DNA of 64,000 bases from an uncultured Christensenellaceae bacterium (GTDB taxonomy: Bacteria; Bacillota; Clostridia; Christensenellales; Pumilibacteraceae): the NCBI GenBank assembly GCA_910587445.1, contig CAJULE010000001.1, positions 35,648 to 99,647 of the forward strand, read 5' to 3'. Every line of letters starts with the position of its first letter. The stretch's first letter is position 1. The translations under genes and the position numbers were made by a program. The notes under the pieces are model-generated. The model saw nothing but the letters and a program-made list of their open reading frames with translations, searched no databases and was not told the origin of the DNA. Of the stretch, positions 51,212 to 59,916 are shown one piece after another.

Positions 51212-52423
51212 ATGAAAACAAAAACTTTTGAAAACAATAAAAAGAGTTTGCACGGTATCCTTGCTGCTATATTTACAACCGCTCTTGCGTTTGTCCTTTT
51301 TATAGGGGCTTTTGTATTAGTCGGATGCAGTGATGCTACGCAAAATACGGAACATGGCGTAAATGATGAACAAAATATGATTGCGTCGTATTCGGCAGTT
51401 CTTGCCTCTAATGATGGGATTGCTACAATAGACAATGTAGCGGATTTTCAAATGACGCTTGACCGTAATACGGTTTCCGCTACTTGGAACATATTTACTT
51501 ATGTAGGCTGGACGTGGAAAATGCTTATTTGCGAGGGTACTGCGGCGGATTATTGGAAAGTAATGACCGGAAAAAATTATCAAGAGATAAAGCTCACAAT
51601 GACAACAAAAGAATTTACTTATGATTTATCTACGCTTGTCAGTTCCGGTAAATTATCCGCAAGTACGCAATATTCTGTTGCATTATACGGTGCAAGCAAT
51701 GACGGCAGTATGTTTCAAGGCAGTACGGTAGTAACGTACTTCTATCAAGAACCCGCTACACTACCGGCTAATCCTACGAAAGAGGGCCATACATTTGTTG
51801 GGTGGTATTATGGTAGTGAAAGCGAGCACGGTAGTAATTGCAGAGCTTATGATAATGCACCTATTTACGCAGATACGGCGTTGCACGCACATTTTACTAT
51901 CAAAACATACAAAGTAACTTTCGAAAGTAGCGGTGGTAGCGACGTGGCTACACAAACGGTGAATTGGAATACTACGGCATCGCTAACAACGCCCGAAAGA
52001 GTAGGATACCGTTTCTTGGGATGGTATCTTACCAACGGGACGCAGTATACTAATCAGCCTATAACGGCTAACACTACATTGACGGCACATTGGGAGATTA
52101 TCACCTATACGGTCACATTCTACGTGGATAACGAAGTGTATAAAACGCTTACGGTAGAATACGGCGTTACGTTGCAATCGGCGGCGGAACGCGCAAATAT
52201 GACTTATTACAATTTGTATAACGAAAGCGGCGTTAAGATGAGCCGCGCAAGCATTGTAAGTGAAGATATAGAGGTAACAGCCGTTGCTATGTCTAATACG
52301 GAAAAAGCGACTGCGTTTTTGGCGGATACTTGGTGGGTTCTTTTATTGGCGGCTGGAGGAGTGGCGTTGCTCGTCGTCGCTGTTGTGTATACCGTAAAAC
52401 GAGGGGTGCGAGATGGTAAATAA
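51212..52423 (+). CDS. InlB-repeat membrane protein, probable inovirus adsorption protein (pIII-like)
   Basis: The 403-residue protein has an N-terminal signal (LAAIFTTALAFVLFIG, ending LVGC) and a domain of about 150 residues. About two InlB-type repeats follow (GHTFVGWYYG, GYRFLGWYLTNGTQYTN) plus a partial one, then a C-terminal transmembrane helix (WWVLLLAAGGVALLVVAVVY) and basic tail. Export signal plus C-terminal helix directly upstream of a second membrane protein and Zot is the arrangement of pIII in filamentous phages, where the N-terminal part binds the host. The repeats are like those of host surface proteins. AAAGGAG precedes the start; the end overlaps the next gene by 11 bases. 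Confidence 0.65.
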   Translation: MKTKTFENNKKSLHGILAAIFTTALAFVLFIGAFVLVGCSDATQNTEHGVNDEQNMIASYSAVLASNDGIATIDNVADFQMTLDRNTVSATWNIFTYVGWTWKMLICEGTAADYWKVMTGKNYQEIKLTMTTKEFTYDLSTLVSSGKLSASTQYSVALYGASNDGSMFQGSTVVTYFYQEPATLPANPTKEGHTFVGWYYGSESEHGSNCRAYDNAPIYADTALHAHFTIKTYKVTFESSGGSDVATQTVNWNTTASLTTPERVGYRFLGWYLTNGTQYTNQPITANTTLTAHWEIITYTVTFYVDNEVYKTLTVEYGVTLQSAAERANMTYYNLYNESGVKMSRASIVSEDIEVTAVAMSNTEKATAFLADTWWVLLLAAGGVALLVVAVVYTVKRGVRDGK

Positions 52424-53834
52424 GCAAACTATCAAAAGGGTATATGTGCCGCTTTTGGTTTTTTGCTTGTTGGTATCGGTTTTGTTCGGCGGGCGACAGT
52501 TGTTGTCCGCCTATGCTGCCGAAACAGCGTATACAAACGTAATTGACGATTTGCAAAAAGATGAGATGTTTTCGCTTGAGGATTATCCCGACAATGCCGA
52601 AGACTACTCTATACAAGTAGAGCAAATCGCCGAAAGCGTAAACAATGAGTTATTTATCTACACCTACCAACCAAGTCAAAAAACGAAATTTTTGACCGCT
52701 ACGGATATAAATATGTCACTTTCGGGTAGTGTGGATGGGTCACAGTTATATGACCTTGTATTGTTAAGCAGTGAAGGCGTTTTTTGTAAGTACAAGGTAA
52801 AAGATTTTGTGGTTAAAAGTGAGGATGCGATTCGGTATTACAATATATCCGCTATTTATCGCGTTTGGGATGCAAGTATAGATGACGAAACCGGAAATGA
52901 CAATACCAAAGACGGCGTTGCATTTTCCGTAGGTAAACTGTTTAGGGCAAAGACCGAGAACGAACAAATACAATACTATTGTGAAAACGTAGACGTTATA
53001 CAAATTATCAATCCTTACGTAGACTTTTTGGAATATTATAACGGTTTTAAGTTTTGCCCGGATTGGTGTAGAAGTCACTATGTCGCGTTTTCTACGGATA
53101 GACAAATTGATACGCTTATGGAAGCTGACGTGTCGTATGTTTCTCGCAGTGCGTCAAAATCTACGGGCTTGGGTTTGAAAGGGGATACGAGTTACGGCGA
53201 GCCGGAAAAACTAATTGCTCCATTGAAAGGTACGGATAAAGGCGGGAATGCCGCTGACGGTTTTCTTTCCAAAAAGTACGAGTGGGAGCGTATACAGAGT
53301 GTTTCGGATTTTATAGCTTCGGAAGATTTGAAAGATGATACAATAAAAAATTTAGAGGGTAAAGAGTGGGTATTGCGCTTTACCGAAAGCACTATAACAA
53401 TGATATCCGGTTACGGCTCAACTACGACGTTTTGGACAGATATATCCGAGGTCACGATTTTGCGTTTGAAATTCGTTACGGCAGGCAAGGTGTATAACCT
53501 TGGTGCTGTGTCGGATAAAGTTGCAGGGGACGATAAACCCGGCAATAATAACACGGGAGAGCTTGCGAACTTGTGGGAATGGCTAAGTCGTATTACAGGC
53601 ATCCCGGAGTGGGCGTGGAAACTAATAGCCGCCGCAATTATTCTTGCCATAGTAATACCGTTGCTATCTATTTTCTTCCCCATTATATGGCAGATATTGG
53701 CATTCGTATTTAAGGGGGTAGCCACCGGCATTGTGTGGTTATTCAAAGGTATATGGTGGTTTATATGTCTACCATTTAAGGGAATTGCCGCGCTTGTGCA
53801 AAAAATAAAGAATAAAGGAGGCGGCGGAGAATGA
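52413..53834 (+). CDS. Inovirus virion-type membrane protein
   Basis: The 473-residue protein has a signal peptide (VYVPLLVFCLLVSVLFGG, cleavage near SAYAAET) and a large exported domain. The C-terminal 90 residues contain two or three hydrophobic helices (WKLIAAAIILAIVIPLLSIF, ILAFVFKGVATGIVWLFKGI) and a glycine-rich end. Between pIII-like and Zot genes, this is where minor virion proteins such as pVI lie, though it is much longer than pVI. No homologue recognised. It overlaps both neighbours, so the genes are translated in series. Confidence 0.6.
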   Translation: MVNKQTIKRVYVPLLVFCLLVSVLFGGRQLLSAYAAETAYTNVIDDLQKDEMFSLEDYPDNAEDYSIQVEQIAESVNNELFIYTYQPSQKTKFLTATDINMSLSGSVDGSQLYDLVLLSSEGVFCKYKVKDFVVKSEDAIRYYNISAIYRVWDASIDDETGNDNTKDGVAFSVGKLFRAKTENEQIQYYCENVDVIQIINPYVDFLEYYNGFKFCPDWCRSHYVAFSTDRQIDTLMEADVSYVSRSASKSTGLGLKGDTSYGEPEKLIAPLKGTDKGGNAADGFLSKKYEWERIQSVSDFIASEDLKDDTIKNLEGKEWVLRFTESTITMISGYGSTTTFWTDISEVTILRLKFVTAGKVYNLGAVSDKVAGDDKPGNNNTGELANLWEWLSRITGIPEWAWKLIAAAIILAIVIPLLSIFFPIIWQILAFVFKGVATGIVWLFKGIWWFICLPFKGIAALVQKIKNKGGGGE

Positions 53835-54652
53835 TAACAATAATCTTCGCACCGCCGCGAACGGGTAAGACTTGCTTTATGACGCACGTAGCGCACGAAA
53901 CCGCGTTTGACCGTGAACGCAACAAGCGTATGCAGCGCGAGATAATGAATAAAATGGCAAGCGGTTTTGACGCCATACAAACTATCCCCATACACTGCGT
54001 TTCGGCGAATTACGATATGACGTTTCATAAGTACCGTTACAGTCCGAGAATGAGCCGCAGAATAAATCCGTATAGATTGGGGTTTGCGAATCCGTTTGTG
54101 GAAACGCACTTTAACTTGCCGTTTGAAACGATTTGTATTACCGAAGCTCAAAAATATCTCAATAGCCGTATGTCTATGTATTTTCCGGATTGGCAATCGC
54201 GTTGGTATGAGCAACACGGACACAACGACTTGGACGTTTGGCTGGATACGCAAAGACCGATGCTTATTGACGTAAACATACGTGAGCTAAGTCAGTTCAT
54301 TGAAATATTATGTTTGGAGTTTTCGTATGACGGCTATGGCAGAGTGAATGGTTTGCGCTGGCATATTCGTAGGATAGAAAACAGCTCACTGTTTGATAAG
54401 TATATGCAAAGCGGAAAGCAAGATAAGTCCTGTTATACCGAGGACGTGGTAACGGCGAACTATAACGTGTTTGGATGTTACGACAGTCAGTGCTGTAAAC
54501 CGAAATTTTACGACGGGCATTTCGACCAAGACTTTGATTATTCCGTAGCTACTCCAACCGAACAAACGCTTGAAGGGTATATACGGTACTTGGAAGAAAA
54601 CGATGACGAACTGCCCGAAGGGTTTTATCAAAAGAGGGGGAAAGCTGCATGA
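53831..54652 (+). CDS. zot: Zot-like inovirus assembly ATPase (pI)
   Basis: The 273-residue protein begins with a Walker A loop (IIFAPPRTGKTCFMT, residues 5-19). A Walker B-like ETICITEAQKYLN follows, then LDVWLDTQRPMLIDVNIREL, the arrangement of the zonula-occludens-toxin/gene I family. In filamentous phages this inner-membrane ATPase drives extrusion of the particle through the envelope. No clear transmembrane helix is seen in the C-terminal part, in contrast to Gram-negative pI, which may reflect a host without an outer membrane. It is the hallmark gene for calling this region an inovirus. Confidence 0.85.
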   Translation: MITIIFAPPRTGKTCFMTHVAHETAFDRERNKRMQREIMNKMASGFDAIQTIPIHCVSANYDMTFHKYRYSPRMSRRINPYRLGFANPFVETHFNLPFETICITEAQKYLNSRMSMYFPDWQSRWYEQHGHNDLDVWLDTQRPMLIDVNIRELSQFIEILCLEFSYDGYGRVNGLRWHIRRIENSSLFDKYMQSGKQDKSCYTEDVVTANYNVFGCYDSQCCKPKFYDGHFDQDFDYSVATPTEQTLEGYIRYLEENDDELPEGFYQKRGKAA

Positions 54653-54885
54653 TAAACTACAATAAAAATAAACTCATCAATGAGTGTTTAGGCAAGTATT
54701 ACGAAACCTTTGCTCGCACGCTCGACACCGCCGACTTTGTGCCGGCGGAATATAACGATAAGATTAACGCTTATATTTTCAAGAATATGAAGAAGGCGTT
54801 TAAGCGTGTGGATAAAGAAGATAAGCGTTTTCAAAAAGTGCTTCGGCAGAAAGCAAAAGCTAAAACTAAAAAGGGAGGTAAGTAA
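54649..54885 (+). CDS. Small basic inovirus-cluster protein
   Basis: The 78-residue protein is helical and ends in a run of lysines (RQKAKAKTKKGGK). Its start overlaps the zot stop (ATGA). No signal or membrane helix. No family recognised. Confidence 0.55.
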   Translation: MINYNKNKLINECLGKYYETFARTLDTADFVPAEYNDKINAYIFKNMKKAFKRVDKEDKRFQKVLRQKAKAKTKKGGK

Positions 54886-54887
54886 AC

Positions 54888-55100
54888 GTGGGATTTTTTA
54901 GTAGAAGGCAAAAGCGTTTGGCGCGAAAGTACACTGCCGGTGAACTCAAAAGCTGTTATCATTACAGCGAAAACGAGTTGAGAGAGGCAGCCGAGAACGG
55001 CGACAAAAAAGCGCTCAAACGCGCAATGAAAGTACACGGCAACGTCGAGTACGCTATGTTTTATAAAAATACGCCGGAGTATAAAAATCGGCGTAAATAA
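54888..55100 (+). CDS. Small basic inovirus-cluster protein
   Basis: The 70-residue protein (MGFFSRRQKRLARKYTAGEL, ... ALKRAMKVHGNVEY) is helical and strongly basic. GTG start with GGGAGG 9 bases upstream. It lies 2 bases after the previous gene. No family recognised; DNA binding is plausible from charge alone. Confidence 0.55.
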   Translation: MGFFSRRQKRLARKYTAGELKSCYHYSENELREAAENGDKKALKRAMKVHGNVEYAMFYKNTPEYKNRRK

Positions 55101-55127
55101 TACGATTATCCCTCGTGAAAATTCAGT

Positions 55128-55574
55128 ATGTCTTACGGAGAAACAAAAGTCTATTTTGACGGCAGTCACTACATAGCGATACCGCATACCGAGCGTAAGA
55201 ATAAATACCGACCGAAAAGGATCGAGGAAGAAATAATCGTCACGCAAGGAAAACGAATGCAAGTGAGTACGCAATGCGATTATTTTACAAAGCGCTTCGG
55301 ACGTAATGACTTCAAGGAATTAGACCCAAGGCTACTTAACGAGTCGATCAAGTATTTGATGAAATATATCGAAAAGACGGGCGAAAAGATTGTGTACAGC
55401 AAAGGACTGTATCAATACTTTATCTCGGACATTATGGACGAGGACGTAGTGTGTACGATAGGGCAAGAGGATAAAAAACTTTTGCTATTCGATACTTTTA
55501 ACTGCTGGGACGAAGGCGTATATATGGGGCGCGTAAGTCCCGAAGTAATAGCGCAAATGCGAAAGAGCAACTGA
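55128..55574 (+). pseudogene. Inovirus/plasmid-type replication initiator with catalytic core deleted
   Basis: The 148-residue product joins the start of a rolling-circle Rep (MSYGETKVYFDGSHYIAIPH) directly to its end (FGRNDFKEL, YLMKYIEKTGEKIVYSKGL, MDEDVVCTIG, RVSPEVIAQMRKSN). Relatives I recall are about 350 residues and carry the HUH metal motif and catalytic tyrosine in the middle. Neither is present here. The frame is kept across the join near RIEEEIIVTQGKRMQ. The product cannot nick DNA, so autonomous replication is probably lost unless another Rep acts in trans. It could be kept for a regulatory reason. Confidence 0.65.
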
Positions 55575-55576
55575 CA

Positions 55577-55642
55577 GCGCAACGGCTAAAATACGGCGAG
55601 CACGGAAAGCTTGCGCGTGCCGCCGTATTTTAGCCGTTGCGC
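55577..55642. repeat. Perfect 22-bp hairpin after the Rep remnant
   Basis: The arm starting gcgcaacggctaaaatacgg and its exact complement enclose a 22-base loop that itself pairs through gcacg/cgtgc. It is too long and lacks the T run for a plain terminator. In filamentous phages a hairpin of this kind next to the origin is the packaging signal or part of the replication origin. Confidence 0.8.
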
Positions 55643-55679
55643 GGTTGCGATAGAGTGTTTGGGGGTGTTCGGTGTGCCC

Positions 55680-55746
55680 GCGTGGCGTGCGCTTGTCTGG
55701 GCGAGCGAAGCGAGCCCACTTGTATCAAGACAAGCGCACGCCACGC
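55680..55746. repeat. Perfect 19-bp hairpin, second large palindrome
   Basis: gcgtggcgtgcgcttgtct and its exact complement enclose 29 bases that contain a further hairpin (gggc...gccc around gagcgaagc). It lies 37 bases after the first hairpin in a gene-free gap, completing a cruciform-rich intergenic region like those of ssDNA phages. Confidence 0.8.
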
Positions 55747-55757
55747 TCTCAAAGCGG

Positions 55758-56081
55758 TTAAAAATCGTCGTTATCCGGATAAAACCACCCTGTTTCAGAT
55801 TGATTTTGTAAGCACTTTTGATAATCGTTCGCAAAAGTGGATAAATCTCTTTCGGCACGCTCTAATGAGGAGATAAAGTCGTCGTGTTCTTCAAGCTTAT
55901 CTAATATCGCAAGTGCTTCTTCTTCGGGCAATTCATACATTAGGTCTATAAATGCTACTCCGGTTTTTCGGTTTTGTTCGTCTTCTTTTTTTTCTTCTTC
56001 CGATAAAGATGTGTAGTCTACAATGGGGAATCTATCTACATAACGCGAAAGCTTTTTCTCAAATAACTTTGATGGTTTCAT
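55758..56081 (-). CDS. Small acidic protein of unknown function
   Basis: The 107-residue protein is acidic and helical (SLSEEEKKEDEQNRK, ELPEEEALAILDKLEEHDDF). No family recognised. It lies 18 bases after the SLOG gene on the same strand, suggesting a two-gene operon that converges on the phage cluster. Confidence 0.55.
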   Translation of the reverse strand: MKPSKLFEKKLSRYVDRFPIVDYTSLSEEEKKEDEQNRKTGVAFIDLMYELPEEEALAILDKLEEHDDFISSLERAERDLSTFANDYQKCLQNQSETGWFYPDNDDF

Positions 56082-56099
56082 TTCTTTTGTACCTACTTT

Positions 56100-56621
56100 T
56101 TATAAATATTGATTTAAGACAAATAGTTCTAACTGTTTCTTTTGTTTTTTAGCGTATTCAATGGTGTTATATGTGCCGCCGCTATTTTTGTTTTCATTCC
56201 AAAAGGCAAAAACTACGTCTGAATTGTCAACCATATATTCATTGCGTTTTTGCATACAATCGGGTGTGTAGGCATCAGATACATAAGTGACTTTATCGGC
56301 TTTTTGTATTAGCTCGGCATATTTCAATTTATCTTTTGGCGACCACTTACTTTCTTGCTCTTTGCAGGGAATAGCGATCTCTAATTGTACATCGTCAAAA
56401 ACATTGTCACGAAGCCAGATAACAATTTCGGCAAAGTCGGTATCGACACCGAGTGCGCCTCCACAAATAAAGTAATTACAACTGTGCTTATGTATAAACC
56501 AATGTATATAACAAGCCATAGCCTCTAAGTATTCTTGGTGACTGTTGCACTCATATTCGCTGTAATTCCACGGAAATCCGTCTGGACGATGCCCCGTTAC
56601 GCAACATACTTTTTTTTCCAT
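56100..56621 (-). CDS. SLOG-family protein (YpsA/DUF1273-like)
   Basis: The 173-residue Rossmann-like protein has CCVTGHRPDGFPW at the start, FICGGALGVDTDFAEIVIW in the middle and NSDVVFAFWNENKNSGGTYNTIEYA near the end. These are the nucleotide-binding signatures of the SLOG superfamily. Members bind nucleotides or NAD-type ligands; several act in phage defence or in processing cytokinin-like nucleotides. GAGGTG lies 5 bases before the ATG. It is divergent from the PAPS-reductase operon. Confidence 0.82.
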   Translation of the reverse strand: MEKKVCCVTGHRPDGFPWNYSEYECNSHQEYLEAMACYIHWFIHKHSCNYFICGGALGVDTDFAEIVIWLRDNVFDDVQLEIAIPCKEQESKWSPKDKLKYAELIQKADKVTYVSDAYTPDCMQKRNEYMVDNSDVVFAFWNENKNSGGTYNTIEYAKKQKKQLELFVLNQYL

Positions 56622-56652
56622 ATTTGCACCTCAATGAATATATTATATCACG

Positions 56653-56676
56653 ATATGAGAGATATGTCTCTCATAT
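56653..56676. promoter_or_regulatory. 24-bp palindrome between divergent genes
   Basis: atatgagaga, loop tatg and tctctcatat form a perfect inverted repeat between the SLOG and PAPS-reductase-like genes, followed by a T run on the + strand. Its place in a divergent promoter region favours an operator; a terminator is the alternative. Confidence 0.55.
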
Positions 56677-56780
56677 TTTTAAAAGTTTTTTGTTAAAATA
56701 TATAAGAGATATATATTAAATCTTTTTATAATTCGGAAACCATATCGAACTTTATAAAAATAAATAAGGCTCATTTAAAT

Positions 56781-58064
56781 ATGATAACACATGAGGCCTT
56801 TGAGTATATTAGAAATCTCACAATAAACAAAGATGAAGGAGATATGTATATAAGTTTTAGTGGGGGCAAGGATAGCACGGTAACAAGTCACTTAGTTAGA
56901 AGCGCTCTTGCGGATAAAACAATCATTCATATTTATGGAGATACAACACTTGAGTATCCTACTTCAGAAGTTTATATAAAAAGATTTAGACGAGATAATC
57001 CTACCGTACCTCTGCTTGTAGCAAAAAATAAGGATCAAGATTTTAACAACTTATGTGAAGTGATTGGGCCTCCGGCACGAATGCTTAGGTGGTGTTGTAC
57101 GGTATTTAAGACGGGGGCTATAACGAAAAAGATAGATGCAACTTTTAAAGACTCTAAGCAGTTGATAGCTTTTCAAGGTATTAGGCGAAGCGAATCTAAT
57201 TCGCGCAATAAGTATGATAAAGAATCTAACAATTCTAAAATAAAGAAGCAGTTAGCGGTTAACCCCATTATTGATTGGATAGACTTTGATGTTTGGTTGT
57301 ATATTTTATCAAATAATTTGGATTTCAATGATGCATACAAACAAGGATTCAGTCGAGTTGGATGTTGGTGCTGCCCTAACAACGGAGTTTGGTCTGAATT
57401 TTTATCATCTATATATATGCCCGATCAGTATAATGAATTTCACAAGATTCTTTACGAGTTTGCTCAAAAAATAGGGAAGCCGGATTGGAAAGAGTATATT
57501 GATAATGGGGAGTGGAAGAAACGTCAGGGCGGTAATGGTTTAGAAATAAGTAAAAATTCGGTGGTGTCATTTAAACCGTGCGCATTAGAAGAAAATACTT
57601 ATAATTTTGATTTAACGAAACCTATTTCTGAAGAAATATATAAATTTTTCAAACCGTTTGGAATTTTAAACTTTGACATAGGTAGAAAGGCATTAAATGA
57701 AGTTTATGTTCTTGATAAAAGAACGAATATGCCATTATTGAGAATTTCCGGTAAAATGGGCACATCTTTGTTGAAAATTGCTGTAGTGGGCGAATCTCCA
57801 TTGTTTGTGAATAGAAAAACTACAGAGATGTATTTGAAAAACCAAATAAACAAATATCAAACTTGCATCGGGTGTACTTATTGTGAGGCTGTATGCAAAT
57901 TTGGAGCATTAAAAGTATTTAATACAAAAAAAGGCGATGTGTCAAATGAGACTATTTCTTATGCGATAGATGCTGAAAAGTGTGTTGGCTGCTTGGAATG
58001 CGTAAAACACTTTGATAATGGCTGCTATATAAACAAGGTTCTGAAAATTAAGAAGGGTGTTTGA
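56781..58064 (+). CDS. PAPS-reductase-like PP-loop protein with ferredoxin tail (BrxP/DndC-like)
   Basis: The 427-residue protein has an ATP pyrophosphatase loop FSGGKDSTVTS (about residues 26-36), RWCCTVFK and GCWCCPNN cysteine motifs. A C-terminal pair of 4Fe-4S motifs follows (CIGCTYCEAVCKFGAL and CVGCLECVKHFDNGC). Such proteins activate sulfur in DNA phosphorothioation and in BREX type 4-like defence systems. The next genes, DUF4007 and a P-loop ATPase, fit that setting. AT-rich base use unlike the chromosome. Confidence 0.8.
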   Translation: MITHEAFEYIRNLTINKDEGDMYISFSGGKDSTVTSHLVRSALADKTIIHIYGDTTLEYPTSEVYIKRFRRDNPTVPLLVAKNKDQDFNNLCEVIGPPARMLRWCCTVFKTGAITKKIDATFKDSKQLIAFQGIRRSESNSRNKYDKESNNSKIKKQLAVNPIIDWIDFDVWLYILSNNLDFNDAYKQGFSRVGCWCCPNNGVWSEFLSSIYMPDQYNEFHKILYEFAQKIGKPDWKEYIDNGEWKKRQGGNGLEISKNSVVSFKPCALEENTYNFDLTKPISEEIYKFFKPFGILNFDIGRKALNEVYVLDKRTNMPLLRISGKMGTSLLKIAVVGESPLFVNRKTTEMYLKNQINKYQTCIGCTYCEAVCKFGALKVFNTKKGDVSNETISYAIDAEKCVGCLECVKHFDNGCYINKVLKIKKGV

Positions 58065-58066
58065 GT

Positions 58067-58927
58067 ATGGAGTTAAAGTTAAAAAGGCATGAAACTTTCT
58101 CTATTCGAGAAGGCTGGATAGAAAAAGGTCTTCATTACATAAATGAAGATGCAAGAAGCATGTCGAAAGATAATGGGACTAGAGTGTTTGGTTTAGGTAC
58201 AAACATGGTAAAGTCTCTTCGCTATTGGCTTACGGCGGCGAATCTTGCTACATTTAAAAATGGCAACGCACAACTAACAGTTTTGGGCAGGTTGATTTTA
58301 GAAAATGATCCTTTTATAGATAATGGATTTACGTTGTGGTTAATACACCTATTCTTGGTTACTAACGAGTATGATTCGCCGGTTTTTAATGCTATATTCA
58401 ATTTGGACTATTCACAATTTGATAAGGATTTTTTGCTGGATAGAGTTCCGGAGAAGTTATCCGAATTGGGCTATGAAAAAATTAGTGCTATTTCTTCATT
58501 AGAGTCAGATATATCGGTTTTTTTGAAATCATACTATTCTGATGATTTATCTAACCCGGAAAATAATATGAATTGCCCTTTGGCAAAATTGAATTTATTT
58601 ACGCGAGAAGAGCGTGGAATATATGTAAGAAAAATGCCCGCATTCGGCAAGCTGGATTATAAAATAATATATTTAGCATTGTTGATTTGTATGGATTGTC
58701 CCAAAGGTTCAATATCTTTTAACGTGGAAGATATTTATTCTATGCGCAATAATCCGATAAAAATTTTTAATTTAACTAAATCATCGTTATTCCATTATTT
58801 GGAAGAGATGCAAAGAAATAATTATATTAAGTTCAATAAAACAGCAGGGCTAAATGTTGTTTTTATAGAAGCACCTAAATCCATTGATGAAGTAGTAAGA
58901 GATTACTTCCATGAGGTTAATCAATAA
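58067..58927 (+). CDS. DUF4007 family protein
   Basis: The 286-residue protein opens with KRHETFSIREGWIEKGLHYI and FGLGTNMVKSLRYWLTAANL, the family signature. The C-terminal part looks like a winged helix (KSSLFHYLEEMQRNNYIKF). DUF4007 genes travel with PAPS-reductase-like genes in phosphorothioation or BREX-like defence loci; the molecular role is not settled. ATG chosen 9 bases after AAGGG; it starts just after the previous stop and overlaps the next gene by 1 base. Confidence 0.82.
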   Translation: MELKLKRHETFSIREGWIEKGLHYINEDARSMSKDNGTRVFGLGTNMVKSLRYWLTAANLATFKNGNAQLTVLGRLILENDPFIDNGFTLWLIHLFLVTNEYDSPVFNAIFNLDYSQFDKDFLLDRVPEKLSELGYEKISAISSLESDISVFLKSYYSDDLSNPENNMNCPLAKLNLFTREERGIYVRKMPAFGKLDYKIIYLALLICMDCPKGSISFNVEDIYSMRNNPIKIFNLTKSSLFHYLEEMQRNNYIKFNKTAGLNVVFIEAPKSIDEVVRDYFHEVNQ

Positions 58928-59916
58928 TGTATGACCAATATATAACAATTAACAAAAAATTCAAATCATCTGTAAATTTACAGTATGATTTGGGTAATGT
59001 GGATAAACTACTTCAATATGTCCCCACGACAGATTTGTGTGATGTTATTAAGAGTTATGCCAAGTCAGTTTTATTTGGGGACGCTTATAGATCCACGCTT
59101 TTAGCTGGTCCGTATGGCAAAGGCAAATCCTATATTATGCTAGTGATTACCTATCTACTTTCAAAAAGAGAGAATAGAGAGGTTTTTGAAGCATTATTAA
59201 GAAAAATATCCGCAATAGATGTTAATTAACTTAACAAAAGTTATGAATAGTCCATTGCAGTATTATTTTAGTTTCAAGAAAGTTAATAAAGATCGAATAC
59301 ATTTTATAGAAGCTATAGCTAATACATTTGATGTGCGTATAACCCGTAACTTTAATGAGGATGCGGAAAGCGTAGTTAAAGGCATACGTTCCTATGTTTC
59401 GAATTTGGAACCTGTTATAGTAAAATCTTCGCTTCATGACAATTTATTAGCATTAAGCGATAGTGAAATCAAATTCAAAGATTTGTTTTTGAGACATGAT
59501 CTAAGCACATTTGATATTCTTTGTGATGAGTTAAATTGTTTTGGCGGCAACGGTGCTGAAATATTAGGCAATATTGTTTTTATAAAAAATGAGTATAAAG
59601 AAAAAGTTTCAAAACTTTATGACGAAAGCATTTTTAAATTGAAACAAATGTTAAGCGGCTTACAAGACGAAAGCATTAGAACTAATTATACCAAATGGAA
59701 AAATGATAATCCTCAGGTGGAAGATATTATATTTGATGATGGAAGTAAAAAGATTTTTAATGCTTTAGAATCGTCACAATATAATGATTATGAAGTTATT
59801 GATAAGCTTTCTTTTGCTGTGTTGAATTGCACGTTGAATGATTGGAATTGTAGAAAGCAAGAGCAGTTTTTCAGGGTAATACAAGAATTTATTAGCATCG
59901 TACATAATACGCAAAA
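58927..59916 (+). pseudogene. Truncated P-loop ATPase of the defence operon (BrxC-like)
   Basis: The first frame (100 residues) contains DLCDVIKSYAKSVLFGDAYR and a Walker A loop (LLAGPYGKGKSYIML), then stops. A second frame, overlapping by 11 bases, runs on for about 230 residues (YFSFKKVNKDRIHFIEAIAN, ...) before the sequence changes into ABC-exporter DNA. BrxC-type ATPases are over 1000 residues, so most of the protein, including Walker B, is missing and an internal deletion or frameshift joins the parts. The operon is therefore incomplete, and no PglZ or BrxL partner is seen. Confidence 0.65.

Larger units (their letters stand above)
45741..59916. mobile_element. Element 2: recombinase-bearing inovirus-related region plus defence remnant
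   Basis: It begins at the tRNA fragment with a recombinase gene pointing towards it, then a LexA-like repressor, small regulators, the inovirus gene cluster, origin-like hairpins and a broken defence operon. No second copy of the attachment core was seen on the right. I end it where the truncated ATPase meets ABC-exporter sequence; the true phage end may be near 55760. Confidence 0.5.

Noticed and set aside
55586..55858. Open frames running through the two phage hairpins
   Set aside because: They owe their length to the palindromes, have no start signals and no similarity to known proteins.
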